Notes: generated by a model from the sequence alone, not told the origin. Shown: positions 8,942 to 18,487, numbered from the stretch's first letter. The stretch: 64,000 nt of DNA from Natrinema gelatinilyticum (GCF_024266705.1 NZ_CP100757.1:744001-808000), one strand, 5' to 3'. A program made the numbers and translations.

Positions 8942-10948
8942 CTAGTCCTCGGTGGTTCGGACGGAGTCCGTCGCGGCCCGTTGGGTCAGTCGCTGTCGAA
9001 TCGGCTTCTGGAGCTGAATCGCCATCAGTCCCAGGATGACTGCAACGCAGCCGAGACGGATCGTCGTGTCCGGATAGACCATCGCGAGAACACCGAGAAC
9101 GAAGAAGACGGTCTTGGTGGGCCACTTGACGAAGGGGCTCTCGTGGAAGAACTTTCCGTAGTAGTTGAGCCCGTGAGAGATGCCCAGTGCGCCGAGCAGT
9201 GCGATGAGGCCAGAGAAGAACGTCTCGGTTCCGAATCCGCCAACGACGAGTTCGGGGTTGTAGATGAACGCGAACGGTAGGATGTAGATCGGCGCGGAGA
9301 TTTTCAGGGCTTCGTGGGCCGTTCGCCAGAAGTTGCTATCGGCGATTCCCGTCGCGACGACCACCGCAATCGCGATTGGCGGCGTCAGACCGGACAGAAT
9401 TGCTGCGTACAGGACGAAGAAATGCGCCGCGAGATCGGGCACGAAGAACTGCTGGATTAACGCGGGCGCAATTAGCGCCGCCACGATGACGTACGCGGCG
9501 ACTGTCGGCATGCCCATTCCCAGGATGATCGAGATGGCCATCGCGAGAAGGACTGCGTTGAGCATCACGCCGCCGGAGAGGTCGAGCAGGGCCAGCGAGA
9601 GGATTCCTGGGATGCCCGACGCGGTGAAGACGTCGACGACTCCGTTGATCGCGGCGATGATGATCGCGATCGGTGCGAGGATCATCGCCCCCTCTCGGAA
9701 GCCGTTCGCCGCGTCGCCGAGGAGGCTAACGAATTCGGACCCCAGGCTCCCACCTTCGAAGGCTGTCTGGACCAGTGGGAACCCGAAGCCGGTAAGCATC
9801 ATCGTGATGATGGTGTACAACGCTGCAGTCAGCACCGTGTACTGGAGATATCCGAGAATGTAGATTAGGATAACGAAGGGGATACCGAAGCGGAAACACT
9901 GGATGATGAAATCCCGCTGGGACATCTGTTCGTCGAACTGGCTTTCGACGTCGATTTTCTTCTTCTTCCCCTGTAGCTGTCCGATACCCTTGTAGTGGAC
10001 GGCGATGGTGACGGAGCCGTAGAAGACCATGGCGGGGATGAGACCCGCGAGAATGACGTCCAGATACGTGATACCGAGCAGTGAGGCCATCACGAACGCC
10101 GCTGCGCCCATGATCGGCGGCATGATCTGACCGCCTGTCGAGGCGACGGATTCGATCCCCCCGGCCGTCTCGCCTTTCATTCCCGTTTCCTTCATTAACG
10201 GAATCGTGAACGAACCGGTGATCGCCGTGTTCGCAGCCTGACTACCGGTAATCGAGCCGATGATGATGCTCGAGGTCACCGCGGAAAGGGCAACGCCGGA
10301 GCGGACGTAGTTGGCCGATCGCAGGCCGATTCGCATGATGAGATCGAACGCCCCGAAGCCGCGCATCAGCCCCGCGTACAGTAGGAACAGGGCGACCCAG
10401 GTCGCGATAATCCTCGAGATAGATCCGTATACTCCCTGGAAGTCGAGCACCATGATGCTCATCATCCGCTCGACGCTGAACCCGGCGTGGCGCAGGATGC
10501 CCGGCGCGAAGTTGCCATAGAGCCCGTAGAGTATTACGCCGACGATCACGGCCAGGAACGTGATTCCGTAGGCTCGGTACGAGAGGTACAGGATCACGAG
10601 GAAGAACGCAATAGCAATCGCGTACTCGTAACCGTACGCCGTACCAACGCGAACCCGCAACAACTCTCTGTAGTTCATGATCAAGTACACCGTCGTTACG
10701 GCGGTGATGATCGCGGAGAGCGTCAGACCGAGTAATCCCAGTTTATCCCCATCTTCGTACGCTTCGATGAGTTCGTTTCCAAGATAGACGAGGGTGACCG
10801 ACCCGAGAAAAATGACCGTGAATAGAATTCGCTGAATTCCTTGTGTGAACGCGAAGTACAGGATAAACGACCACGTCAGGATCGCTAGTCCCGTTACTAC
10901 GTCGTTGGCGAGCTCTAATCGGCTTTTGCCGGATGTGGAATAAACCAT
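8942..10948 (-). CDS. TRAP transporter fused permease (DctQM type)
   Basis: A 668-residue, very hydrophobic protein that fuses the small (about 4-helix) and large (about 12-helix) TRAP membrane subunits, the arrangement usual for TAXI-type systems. The large-subunit signature regions are visible: SIIIGSITGSQAANTAITGSFTIP (in part), GGIESVASTGGQIMPPIMGA and GMGMPTVAAYVIVA. It works with the adjacent TAXI binding protein to take up a carboxylate such as glutamate or 2-oxoglutarate, driven by an ion gradient, Na+ being likely in a haloarchaeon. The gene begins 27 nt after the binding-protein stop, on the same strand. Confidence 0.93.
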   Translation of the reverse strand: MVYSTSGKSRLELANDVVTGLAILTWSFILYFAFTQGIQRILFTVIFLGSVTLVYLGNELIEAYEDGDKLGLLGLTLSAIITAVTTVYLIMNYRELLRVRVGTAYGYEYAIAIAFFLVILYLSYRAYGITFLAVIVGVILYGLYGNFAPGILRHAGFSVERMMSIMVLDFQGVYGSISRIIATWVALFLLYAGLMRGFGAFDLIMRIGLRSANYVRSGVALSAVTSSIIIGSITGSQAANTAITGSFTIPLMKETGMKGETAGGIESVASTGGQIMPPIMGAAAFVMASLLGITYLDVILAGLIPAMVFYGSVTIAVHYKGIGQLQGKKKKIDVESQFDEQMSQRDFIIQCFRFGIPFVILIYILGYLQYTVLTAALYTIITMMLTGFGFPLVQTAFEGGSLGSEFVSLLGDAANGFREGAMILAPIAIIIAAINGVVDVFTASGIPGILSLALLDLSGGVMLNAVLLAMAISIILGMGMPTVAAYVIVAALIAPALIQQFFVPDLAAHFFVLYAAILSGLTPPIAIAVVVATGIADSNFWRTAHEALKISAPIYILPFAFIYNPELVVGGFGTETFFSGLIALLGALGISHGLNYYGKFFHESPFVKWPTKTVFFVLGVLAMVYPDTTIRLGCVAVILGLMAIQLQKPIRQRLTQRAATDSVRTTED

Positions 10949-10975
10949 AATTCTGTAAACGCAGACCGAGGTCTA

Positions 10976-12034
10976 CTATTCGTCGCCGCGAGTCCAGCTG
11001 TCGTCCCAGGCGTCGTTCTCTTCGTACCAATCTGCCGCCCCGGGGTGAACCGGAATCTCGTCCGTGTGTGTCAGCGCGAACGTGAAGTTCTCCGGTTTGG
11101 ACCAGTCGAGGATCGTCGGGTTCGCCTCCTGCATCGACTCGTAGTTGTTGTGACAAATCTCCATCAGGTCGTAGATGGCCTGCGCGTCGACGTCCGGGCT
11201 GAAGTAGTACGGGTACGTTTCCGTCCACGTGTGCTTCGGGAAGTCGCCGCCCTGCATGTCCTGCTCCCAGCCGCCGATCTCGTCGAGTTCCTGGTAGCCA
11301 GCGCCGGCGAAGTCCTTCGCCGCCTGAACGTAGTCGTCGGTCATCTCGATCGCTCGGACCGAGACGCGCGAATCGATTTCCTGGGCCCACGATGGGAGCT
11401 GGGTAAAGTTCGAAGTGTAGACGATGAACGCCTCGGCTCGACCCTCGGCGAGTGCACTCGCCGCCTGGCTCGTCTCGACGTTGACGACGTTCTCGGCGAG
11501 CCCTTCCCAGAGACCCGCATTACCGTACATCTCCTCGGTCATCGCGCGAAGCCCCCACGATGCCGGGAGACAGTACACGTCACGTCCGGCGAGGTCGTCA
11601 GTGGTCTGAATATCGCTGTCCTCCAGTGCCATCCAGTACAAGTTCAGCGAAAGGTGCCCGAATCCGAGTTGCGGGAAGGTCGAGACCGAATCGTCCGAGA
11701 ACGGACCAGTGCCGGAGAGCGCCTGGTTCATAATGTAGTTACCCGCGGAGTAGGAATTGATCTCCCCATCCGCGTATAGTCGGATCGACTGCGGGTCACC
11801 GCCCGCGTCCTGGGTGATGAAGCTCAGGTAATCCGATTGTTGGCTCACGACCCGCTGAATCGCCTGCGAGTTGCCGTATGTCGACGAACCGGACGACGAC
11901 GATCCCACCGTCAGTTGAACGGGGTCTTCCCCGCTGCCGTTTCCTCCACCAAGACACCCTGCTAGCGAAAGTGCCCCAATTCCAGCCGTTCCCCGTAGCA
12001 CATCCCTGCGCCTCTGTCTCTCACTATCAAACAT
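10976..12034 (-). CDS. TAXI-family TRAP solute-binding lipoprotein
   Basis: A 352-residue exported binding protein. The N-terminus has a Tat motif (RRRDVLRG) and a hydrophobic stretch ending in a lipobox (SLAGC, Cys near residue 28), so it is a Tat-exported lipoprotein anchored outside the membrane. The mature part starts with the TAXI-typical LTVGSSSSGSSTY strand and contains WGLRAMTEEMYGN. It is first in an operon with the fused TRAP permease. It binds a small carboxylate or amino acid. The M20 peptidase and gamma-glutamyltransferase nearby make peptide or glutamate scavenging possible, but that is inference. Confidence 0.93.
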   Translation of the reverse strand: MFDSERQRRRDVLRGTAGIGALSLAGCLGGGNGSGEDPVQLTVGSSSSGSSTYGNSQAIQRVVSQQSDYLSFITQDAGGDPQSIRLYADGEINSYSAGNYIMNQALSGTGPFSDDSVSTFPQLGFGHLSLNLYWMALEDSDIQTTDDLAGRDVYCLPASWGLRAMTEEMYGNAGLWEGLAENVVNVETSQAASALAEGRAEAFIVYTSNFTQLPSWAQEIDSRVSVRAIEMTDDYVQAAKDFAGAGYQELDEIGGWEQDMQGGDFPKHTWTETYPYYFSPDVDAQAIYDLMEICHNNYESMQEANPTILDWSKPENFTFALTHTDEIPVHPGAADWYEENDAWDDSWTRGDE

Positions 12035-12350
12035 CGTTATGCATGATGTAGCTTATATTATTTAAATCTTACTGCGCCGTCCCGAGAGCATTCGGCACCC
12101 TTTATATGAATCTTAGATAAATGACTATCGTTGGTGCGGCATTTTGAACGTAATTGAAAGTTTATTCCCCGGTGACGAACATCGTGTCGGAACCCGCTGA
12201 CCGTCGCGTCAGTGCTAGCGATGTATCGGGGCAAAGAATGCGAGAAGAAACAGTAATACTTTGTGCATTACAGCGCTACGTCCTCATGACTATGCACTGT
12301 TCTCCGAATACCAATGTGGAATCCCCGCTCGTTCGAAGCGTGACCGCCTA
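12035..12350. promoter_or_regulatory. Divergent promoter region, TRAP operon versus M20 peptidase
   Basis: AT-rich sequence between divergent genes. The motif TTATATTATTTAAA (about 12052-12065, plus strand) gives a TATA-like element about 20-30 nt before the TAXI gene. A CAGTAATACTTTG stretch near 12251-12263 lies upstream of the peptidase. I see no clear operator dyad. Confidence 0.4.
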
Positions 12351-13745
12351 ATGACCACGACAGAACCGTTTACGTACCTCGAGCGTCGCGACGATACGTT
12401 CCTGGACGACCTTCGGTCACTACTCGCGCAACCGTCGATCAGCGCGACTGGCGACGGAATCGACGATTGCGTAACGCTGGTTCGTGAGTCGTGTCTCGAG
12501 TACGGGTTCGACGTGGTAGATATCGTCGAGACGCCCGGTCAGCCGGCCGTCGTTGCCCACGCGTCCCCGGACGATGAACCGCACGCCGACGGACTGTCAG
12601 TGCTGCTATACGGACACTACGACGTCCAACCGGCGACGGCATCGGAGTGGGCCTCGCCACCGTTCGAACCGACCGTACGTGACGGGCCAGACGGGCGAAC
12701 GCGCCTGTACGCGCGCGGCGCGGGTGACAACAAGGGGCAGTGGTTCGCGCACCTCTGTGCGATTCGGGCGTTGCGGGAGACGACCGGAGTACCGATCGAC
12801 GTAACGCTGATCATCGAAGGCGAAGAGGAAAGCGGGAGCAAACACCTCGAGTGGCTCGTCCGAGAACGCCGCGACGAACTGGACGCGGACGTCGCGTTCG
12901 TGGCGGACGGTCCGATCGACGCCTCGGGCCGCCCGCACGTGTTGCTGGGGTCGCGCGGGTTGCTCTACGTCGACATCGAAGCCACGGGCGCGAACCGCGA
13001 CCTCCACTCGGGGAACTTCGGCGGTCCAGTTCCCAATCCGGCGACCGCGATCGTCGAACTGATCGCGTCGCTTCGGGACGAAGACGGCCAGATCGCACTC
13101 GAGAGCTTTTACGACGACGTCCGTCCGTTGACGGATCGTGATCGCGACGTCCTCGAGTCCATCCCGCTCGACGAGGACGGGGTGAAAGCCGATCTGGGAC
13201 TCTCTACGCTCGCTACGGACCCGGGTGAAGAGTACCTCGAGCGACTTCTTACCCGTCCGAACCTGAACGTCGCCGGGCTCGATGCCGGCTACGACGGTGA
13301 CGGCATGAAGACCGTGTTACCGTCGCATGCGCGAGCGAAGATCGACTTCCGTCTCGTGGCCGATCAGGACCCGGACGACGTCTTCGAGTTGCTCTCGCGT
13401 CACGTCGAAGCGAGAGCGCCCGCCGGTATCGACGTGACAGTAGAGCGCGTCGCGGCGATGGCCCCTCAGCGGACGGCGGTGGAGAGCCCGGTCGTCGAGC
13501 CAGTAATGCAGGCCGTCCAGGAAGGCTGGGGCGAGGACCCAATCCTCAAGCCCTCACTCGGTGGGTCCGTGCCGACGTACGTCTTCGCAGACAATCTCGA
13601 GATTCCGTGTCTGGTCGTCCCGTACGCGAACGCGGACGAAAACAACCACGCGCCCGACGAGAACATCGAACTGTCGTGTTTCCGCGCGGGCGCGCGAACT
13701 ACCGTGTCGATGCTCGAGGAACTCTCGAAAGCGGACCTCGAGTGA
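12351..13745 (+). CDS. M20-family metallopeptidase (dipeptidase/deacylase)
   Basis: 464 residues from the ATG at 12351; a longer frame upstream lacks protein character. All zinc ligands of the M20 fold are readable. They are YGHYDVQPA (His and Asp), YARGAGDNKGQW (bridging Asp), the catalytic GEEESGS glutamates, FVADGP and the C-terminal NNHAPDE histidine. The usual lid/dimerisation domain lies between. It hydrolyses small peptides or N-acyl amino acids in the cytoplasm. It is transcribed away from the TRAP operon and towards the convergent SDR gene. Confidence 0.92.
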   Translation: MTTTEPFTYLERRDDTFLDDLRSLLAQPSISATGDGIDDCVTLVRESCLEYGFDVVDIVETPGQPAVVAHASPDDEPHADGLSVLLYGHYDVQPATASEWASPPFEPTVRDGPDGRTRLYARGAGDNKGQWFAHLCAIRALRETTGVPIDVTLIIEGEEESGSKHLEWLVRERRDELDADVAFVADGPIDASGRPHVLLGSRGLLYVDIEATGANRDLHSGNFGGPVPNPATAIVELIASLRDEDGQIALESFYDDVRPLTDRDRDVLESIPLDEDGVKADLGLSTLATDPGEEYLERLLTRPNLNVAGLDAGYDGDGMKTVLPSHARAKIDFRLVADQDPDDVFELLSRHVEARAPAGIDVTVERVAAMAPQRTAVESPVVEPVMQAVQEGWGEDPILKPSLGGSVPTYVFADNLEIPCLVVPYANADENNHAPDENIELSCFRAGARTTVSMLEELSKADLE

Positions 13746-13762
13746 CGTCTCCGATCGAGCCG

Positions 13763-14554
13763 CTAGATGTTCGACCGGCCGAGGCCGCCGTCGATGGGAA
13801 CGGTGATACCGTTGATGTACGCCGACTCCGGCGAGCAGAGGAACGCAACCGTGATGCCAAGTTCCATCGGCCGGCCGATCCGTCCCATCGGATTCGAACT
13901 CCCCTTCGCAGCGAGCCCCTCTTCGTACGAGTCGAACTCTCCTCGCTCGACGGACTGTTCTATCAGTGAGCTGATTCGATCGGTTTCGATCGGGCCGGGG
14001 AGGACGCTGTTGAAGCGCACGTCCGGTGCGAGCTCACGCGAGAGCGTTTTCTCGAGGCCGATGACGCCCATTCGGACCGCGTTCGAGAGGACGAGCGAGT
14101 CGCTCGCTTCCTTTACGCTTCGGGACGTGATGTGGACGACGTTCCCACCGTCGCCGGCGCGCAGTTCGTCGGCCCCCTCCTGGACTAATCGGACCACGCT
14201 CATCACGAGCAGGTCGTAGGCCTCGTACCAGTCCTCCTCGGTCGTCTCGAGGAAGGGGCCACTCGGCGGCCCGCCCGCCGAGGTCACGAAGTGGTCTAGC
14301 CCACCGAATTCGTCGACCGTCACGGAGATGAGTTCGGAGATATCGTTCGGATCGGTCAGGTCACCCGCCTGTGCCACGACGCGGCCATCGCCGACGTCCG
14401 CGAGCTCCTCGCGGGCGGCTTCGAGCCGAGCCTCGTCGCGGCCGTTGATGACCACGTTCGCTCCTTCCTGGGCGTGGGCTTTCGCCGATACCTTTCCCAA
14501 ACCGCTGCTCGATGCCGTAACGAGGGCCGAATCACCGTCTAGTTGCAGATCTAT
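13763..14554 (-). CDS. SDR-family protein with non-canonical active site and a lost or non-standard start
   Basis: The frame encodes a full SDR fold only if read from codon ATA at 14552-14554, giving IDLQLDGDSALVTASSSGLG. Homologues that I know in this group start MDLQLDG, so the ATA sits exactly where ATG is expected. The first recognised start inside is a TTG at 14498-14500, within the glycine motif. A TATA element at 14581-14588 is placed 27-34 nt upstream of the ATA, as for a leaderless transcript. The YxxxK pair is replaced by a VLSNAVR segment, typical of a divergent SDR subgroup whose catalytic Tyr/Lys are absent. It may be translated from TTG, from ATA, or silenced. Confidence 0.7.
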   Translation of the reverse strand: MDLQLDGDSALVTASSSGLGKVSAKAHAQEGANVVINGRDEARLEAAREELADVGDGRVVAQAGDLTDPNDISELISVTVDEFGGLDHFVTSAGGPPSGPFLETTEEDWYEAYDLLVMSVVRLVQEGADELRAGDGGNVVHITSRSVKEASDSLVLSNAVRMGVIGLEKTLSRELAPDVRFNSVLPGPIETDRISSLIEQSVERGEFDSYEEGLAAKGSSNPMGRIGRPMELGITVAFLCSPESAYINGITVPIDGGLGRSNI

Positions 14555-14580
14555 TGATACATGATATCACAGCACATGGT

Positions 14581-14588
14581 TATATTTA
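14581..14588 (-). promoter_or_regulatory. TATA box for the SDR gene
   Basis: Reading the minus strand, TAAATATA lies 27-34 nt before the expected first codon of the SDR (14554). This is the spacing seen for leaderless haloarchaeal transcripts. Confidence 0.45.
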
Positions 14589-14662
14589 CTGTGATACGCC
14601 GCGGATCCGGTACTGCGAGCGCACATACCAATACTTTAGTCGAAACCCGTGAATGCCCTTGC

Positions 14663-16288
14663 ATGGACGAAACGCCAGATTTAGACCAGTTCACGTCACG
14701 TCGCTCGACAGTGTACGGGACGCGCGGCGTAGTGGCGACGAGCCAGCCGCTCGCGTCGGAAGCCGGACTCGAGGTACTTCGCGACGGGGGCAACGCGTTC
14801 GATGCGGCCGTGGCGACCGCTGCCGCGTTGAATGTCGTCGAACCCGCCTCGACCGGCCTCGGCGGTGACGTGTTCGCGCTCTATCGAACTGCGGACGGGG
14901 AGGTCGGCGCGTTCCGTAGCTGCGGCGGTGCGCCCTCGTCGGCGTCGCTTGAGGACGTTCGCGCACGAGTCGCCGAGCAGGAGGACGTCGATCCCGAAGA
15001 CGCCGAGATGCCCGAACGCGGTCCCCTCACGGTGACCGTTCCTGGAACGGCCCGCGGGTGGGAACGAACCGTGGACGATCTCGGGGTCCTGAGTCTCGAG
15101 CGCGCGCTCGAGCCGGCGATCAGGTACGCGAAAGACGGCTTCCCCGTTTCCGAAATCATTGCCTCTCAGTGGGCCGAGGCGGCGGACAACCTTCGCGGCG
15201 ACAACGCTCGAGAAGCGTATCTCCCCGGTGGAAGCGCGCCATCGGTCGGCGAGCACGTCCGTCTCTCGCAGCTCGGCGAGTCCATGCAGCTGATCGCGGA
15301 CGAAGGCGCCGACGTCGTCTACGAGGGCGAAATCGCGGATCAGATCGTTTCCGAGGTCCAGTCGCGGGGAGGGTTCCTCTCCCACGAGGACCTCGCGTCG
15401 TTCGAGCCGGAGTTCGTCGAACCCGTCAGCACGACCTACGGCGGGGCAGAGATCTACGAACTGCCGCCGAACAATCAGGGGCTCGTCGCTCTCGAGGCGC
15501 TCAACATCGCGGAGGCACTGGGTGCGGGGGACCATCCGGCCCACTCGCCCGAGCGGATACACCTCGCCGCCGAGGCGGCCAAGCGCGCGTTGATCGACGG
15601 CCTTTACCACGTTACCGATCCGGAGTACGAGGACGTTCCATCGCTCGGGTCGAAGTCGTACGCATCGGATCGGGCCGAGGAGATCGGATCGGACGCGACG
15701 TCGTCCGTCGACGTCGGATTCCCGACCGATCACGCGGAAAACGCCGACACCGTGCTGTTGACGGTCGCCGACGATGCGGGGAACGTCGTCTCGTACATCA
15801 ATTCCCGATTCATGGGCTTCGGCAGCGGCGTCGTCGCCGGCGATACCGGAATCGCCCTTCAGAACCGGGGCAGTTCGTTCTCACTCGATCCGGACCATCC
15901 CAATCGCTTCGAACCGGGCAAGCGACCGTTCCACACGCTGATTCCCGGCATCGCACGACTCGGCGAGGACGACTGGGCCGCCTTCGGCGTCATGGGCGGG
16001 TTCATGCAACCACAGGGCCATCTTCAGGTACTGATGAACATCATCGACGACGGAATGTCGATTCAGGAGGCGCTCGACTTCCCTCGCTGGCGGTACAAGG
16101 TCGACGGCCAGTTAGCCGTCGAGGGTCGATTCGACGGCTCAGTCCTGTCGAAACTCGCCCGTCGCGGTCACGACGTTCGCGTCATGCCGCCGCCGCACTT
16201 CGGCGGTGGCCAGATCGCCCGCAACGCCGACGGCGTTCTCTCTGGCGGGACCGATCCGCGAAAGGACGGAACGGCGACCGGATACTGA
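14663..16288 (+). CDS. Gamma-glutamyltransferase-family Ntn hydrolase
   Basis: 541 residues from the ATG at 14663, which follows an ATACTTTA element about 25-32 nt upstream. The protein matches the GGT family: MVATSQPLAS-like start (VVATSQPLASEAG), GGNAFDAAVATAAALNVVEP, STGLGGDVFALY and, in the small subunit, NADTVLLTVADDAGN. That segment should hold the autocatalytic Thr that becomes the N-terminal nucleophile. The sequence closes with the YKVDGQLAVEGRF and GGGQIARN blocks. No signal peptide is seen, so it is likely cytoplasmic, as for many archaeal members. Possible roles are gamma-glutamyl or other amide/ester hydrolysis. The TTH usual around the nucleophile is here DTV, so the substrate may differ. 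Confidence 0.88.
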   Translation: MDETPDLDQFTSRRSTVYGTRGVVATSQPLASEAGLEVLRDGGNAFDAAVATAAALNVVEPASTGLGGDVFALYRTADGEVGAFRSCGGAPSSASLEDVRARVAEQEDVDPEDAEMPERGPLTVTVPGTARGWERTVDDLGVLSLERALEPAIRYAKDGFPVSEIIASQWAEAADNLRGDNAREAYLPGGSAPSVGEHVRLSQLGESMQLIADEGADVVYEGEIADQIVSEVQSRGGFLSHEDLASFEPEFVEPVSTTYGGAEIYELPPNNQGLVALEALNIAEALGAGDHPAHSPERIHLAAEAAKRALIDGLYHVTDPEYEDVPSLGSKSYASDRAEEIGSDATSSVDVGFPTDHAENADTVLLTVADDAGNVVSYINSRFMGFGSGVVAGDTGIALQNRGSSFSLDPDHPNRFEPGKRPFHTLIPGIARLGEDDWAAFGVMGGFMQPQGHLQVLMNIIDDGMSIQEALDFPRWRYKVDGQLAVEGRFDGSVLSKLARRGHDVRVMPPPHFGGGQIARNADGVLSGGTDPRKDGTATGY

Positions 16289-16570
16289 TCCGGCTCGATC
16301 TGGTTTTTTGCTGTATTACCCACGCTAGCGTAGCTGTATTACCCACGGTCGCCGCACTGATCGCACTGGTCGCAGCAGTCGTGCCGATCGCGCTGGTTGC
16401 AGTAGCTGCGTCGACCGTATTGGGCGCTTTGCTGGGCGCTCTTCCGGTGGGACCGATGCTCCCACGCGGACTTGGGCGGATACGGGATACTCCGCTGTTC
16501 GTGCATCGCTCGAGACCGAGCGGATCGCCGTCCGAGCGAGAACAGTGACCGAGCCGTCGAGACGGCTCGT
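16289..16570. other. Intergenic, short direct repeat and hydrophobic open frame
   Basis: A 16-nt direct repeat, GCTGTATTACCCACG-like, occurs at about 16311 and 16330. It is followed by a low-complexity stretch (TCGCACTGGTCGCAG pattern) that gives an Ala/Val/Leu-rich reading on plus and a Cys/Arg-rich reading on minus. Neither has a start, a ribosome site or homology that I recognise. Confidence 0.35.
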
Positions 16571-17008
16571 CTAGACGATCGTGACCGGACGGTCGGCGTT
16601 GAGAATAACGTCCTGCGTGACGCTGCCGAACACCGCTTTGCCGACCCGCGACCGTTTCCGACCGGGGACGACGATCGCATCCGCGTCGTTCGAATCGGCG
16701 TACTCGATAATTTCCTCGGCCGGGTCCCCGTGACGGCGCACGAGTTCGACCTCGACGTCGGCCTCCTCGAGTTGATCCTGCACGGTCGTCACGGAGTCGG
16801 GAAACGCGTCTTCGTCGTAGAGATCTTCGGATCGAACGTTTCCGCCATCGTCGATCGCTTTGAACTCTTTGAACACGTTTACGACTGTCACTGAGACGTC
16901 GTCGAGGTCCGCGTTGAGACCGGATTCGTCGCCGAGACTCGTAACGAACTCTCCCGCGGCTTCCGCTCGGCTCTCGTCCTCGTCTACCGGAACGACGATG
17001 TGATACAT
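16571..17008 (-). CDS. Universal stress protein (UspA domain)
   Basis: A 145-residue single Usp domain. It begins YHIVVPVDEDE and ends with the nucleotide-binding loop VVPGRKRSRVGKAVFGSVTQ followed by DRPVTIV. The G-x2-G-x9-G(S/T)-like pattern suggests that ATP binding is possible. Cytoplasmic stress-response role. The gene is monocistronic and convergent with the GGT gene. Confidence 0.93.
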   Translation of the reverse strand: MYHIVVPVDEDESRAEAAGEFVTSLGDESGLNADLDDVSVTVVNVFKEFKAIDDGGNVRSEDLYDEDAFPDSVTTVQDQLEEADVEVELVRRHGDPAEEIIEYADSNDADAIVVPGRKRSRVGKAVFGSVTQDVILNADRPVTIV

Positions 17009-17246
17009 GGACTCATGTAGAATTTCGGACTCCAGCCATATAATCGTACTCGCAGTGCGCCGGATGGCGCGACGGCTGACTCGAGCGTCGGGGAGCGTGG
17101 AAGCGGGTGTGTTCCCGGTGCATTGGAGCGGGTCGATTTCGTCGGAGTGACCGAGGCGGTCGCATCTCGATGGAGGGTGGTCACGGGTCGACGGTCGTGG
17201 TCTCGTCCAGTAACGCTTTCGTGGTGGGCCGTCTGGGTCTCGATAG

Positions 17247-18092
17247 ATGAGTTATCAGAATTACCTCGAGGGCGGAAAGCTGATCCTGACCGTTCCGACG
17301 ACGGGCGGCGTACAGGGCAAAGAAGCGAACCCGAACCTCCCGGAACAACCAGACAAGATCGCCGAGGCGGCCCGGGAGTGTGAGAAACTGGGCGCGGCCA
17401 TCGTTCACCTTCACGGGCGGGACGAACGCGGCGAGCGCGACGCCGGTCGGTTACAGGAGGTCAACGACGCCGTTCGGGATCGGTGTGACGACATCATCAT
17501 CCAGAACACGACCGGCGGGACGGGCGTCCCGCTCGAGCAGCGAGCAACGGGAATCCGGACCGATCCACTGCCCGACATGGCGTCGCTCGATATGGGGCCG
17601 ATGAACCGGTACCAGCACATTACCTCCGAGAACACCCGCCACATGATCGACACGCTCGCCACGGAGATGCAGGAGAAGGGGATCAAACCCGAGATGGAGG
17701 TGTTCAACAACGGCCACTTGAACGAAGTCTATCGCCTCATCGAGCAGGGGTTACTCGACGAACCGTACTACATCAATCTCATCTTCGGGCCGGGGACGCT
17801 CACGCCGCCAACGCCGGAGAACATGGTCAACATGGTCAATAACCTCCCGGAGAATTCGATTTTCAACGTCCTGGCGATCGGTCCGCACCAGTTGCCGTTG
17901 ACGACGATGGGGATCGTGATGGGCGGCCACGTCCGCGTCGGCATGGAAGACAACCTCTACTACCGTCGCGGCGAACAGGTCGAGAGCAACGCGCAACTCG
18001 TCGAGCGCACGGTCTCTATCGCCGACGACCTCGACCGCGACCTCGCGACGCCCGCCGAGGCACGCGACCTCCTCGGCCTTCCGTCTCGGTGA
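17247..18092 (+). CDS. BKACE-family beta-keto acid cleavage enzyme (DUF849)
   Basis: A 281-residue TIM barrel of the beta-keto acid cleavage enzyme family. The opening LTVPTTGGVQGKEANPNLPE, the metal-binding AAIVHLHGRDERGE (His-x-His, near residues 56-62) and the TTGGTG and GPHQLP segments are family hallmarks. The enzymes condense acetyl-CoA with a beta-keto acid, giving a new CoA ester plus acetoacetate. The best-known member, Kce, acts on 3-keto-5-aminohexanoate in lysine fermentation. Many family members have other substrates. No lysine-fermentation genes are seen here, so the substrate is open. The downstream GlcD-type oxidase and enolase-superfamily genes on the same strand may belong to one pathway. 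Confidence 0.88.
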   Translation: MSYQNYLEGGKLILTVPTTGGVQGKEANPNLPEQPDKIAEAARECEKLGAAIVHLHGRDERGERDAGRLQEVNDAVRDRCDDIIIQNTTGGTGVPLEQRATGIRTDPLPDMASLDMGPMNRYQHITSENTRHMIDTLATEMQEKGIKPEMEVFNNGHLNEVYRLIEQGLLDEPYYINLIFGPGTLTPPTPENMVNMVNNLPENSIFNVLAIGPHQLPLTTMGIVMGGHVRVGMEDNLYYRRGEQVESNAQLVERTVSIADDLDRDLATPAEARDLLGLPSR

Positions 18093-18231
18093 TCACGGGA
18101 CACAATCTCGTCGATCCGTGGTAGTCTGGACGTGGCCTCAGACGGGACTCGGCCACGTCGGTAACGATCGATCGGTGGAAAACGGGACGTGGCGGCCGCG
18201 ACGATCGCTATCCGGCCGAGTTCGTGGCCGA

Positions 18232-18414
18232 TCAGTCGGATTCGGCCTCGTCGTAAAACTCGCAGTCGTTCTCGTGGTGGAATTCGTGGCGGTCGTTGCA
18301 GACGTCCGCTCGCATCGGCGAGACGAACTCGTCGACGACCTCGCAGTAGGCGCGTTCGGTATCGAACGCGTGGTCGCCGTCGGACTGTCGGTACGATAAG
18401 TACGGGCACGTCAT
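18232..18414 (-). CDS. Small Cys/His-rich haloarchaeal protein (60 aa)
   Basis: A compact 60-residue protein starting TCPYLSYR and containing AYC, DVCNDRHEFHHENDC. The four Cys and clustered His look like a metal site. The pattern (CPYL...RAYC...MRADVCNDR...DC) is one that I recognise as widely conserved in haloarchaea without an assigned function. It has its own ATG and acidic tail and is convergent with the BKACE gene. Confidence 0.75.
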   Translation of the reverse strand: MTCPYLSYRQSDGDHAFDTERAYCEVVDEFVSPMRADVCNDRHEFHHENDCEFYDEAESD

Positions 18415-18487
18415 GGTACCCCTGAGACGGCCCGCCTACGAATACCTACTGGTGGGCTGGGTCGGACCGACGGGGGATCGGAGAGAA

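Noticed and set aside
14696..15733. 345-codon minus-strand frame inside the gamma-glutamyltransferase gene
   Set aside because: It is antisense to a well-supported enzyme and has a basic/valine-rich composition without motifs.
16289..16548. Hydrophobic Ala/Val-rich plus-strand frame and a Cys-rich minus-strand reading
   Set aside because: Both come from a low-complexity repeat and lack a start or homologues that I know.
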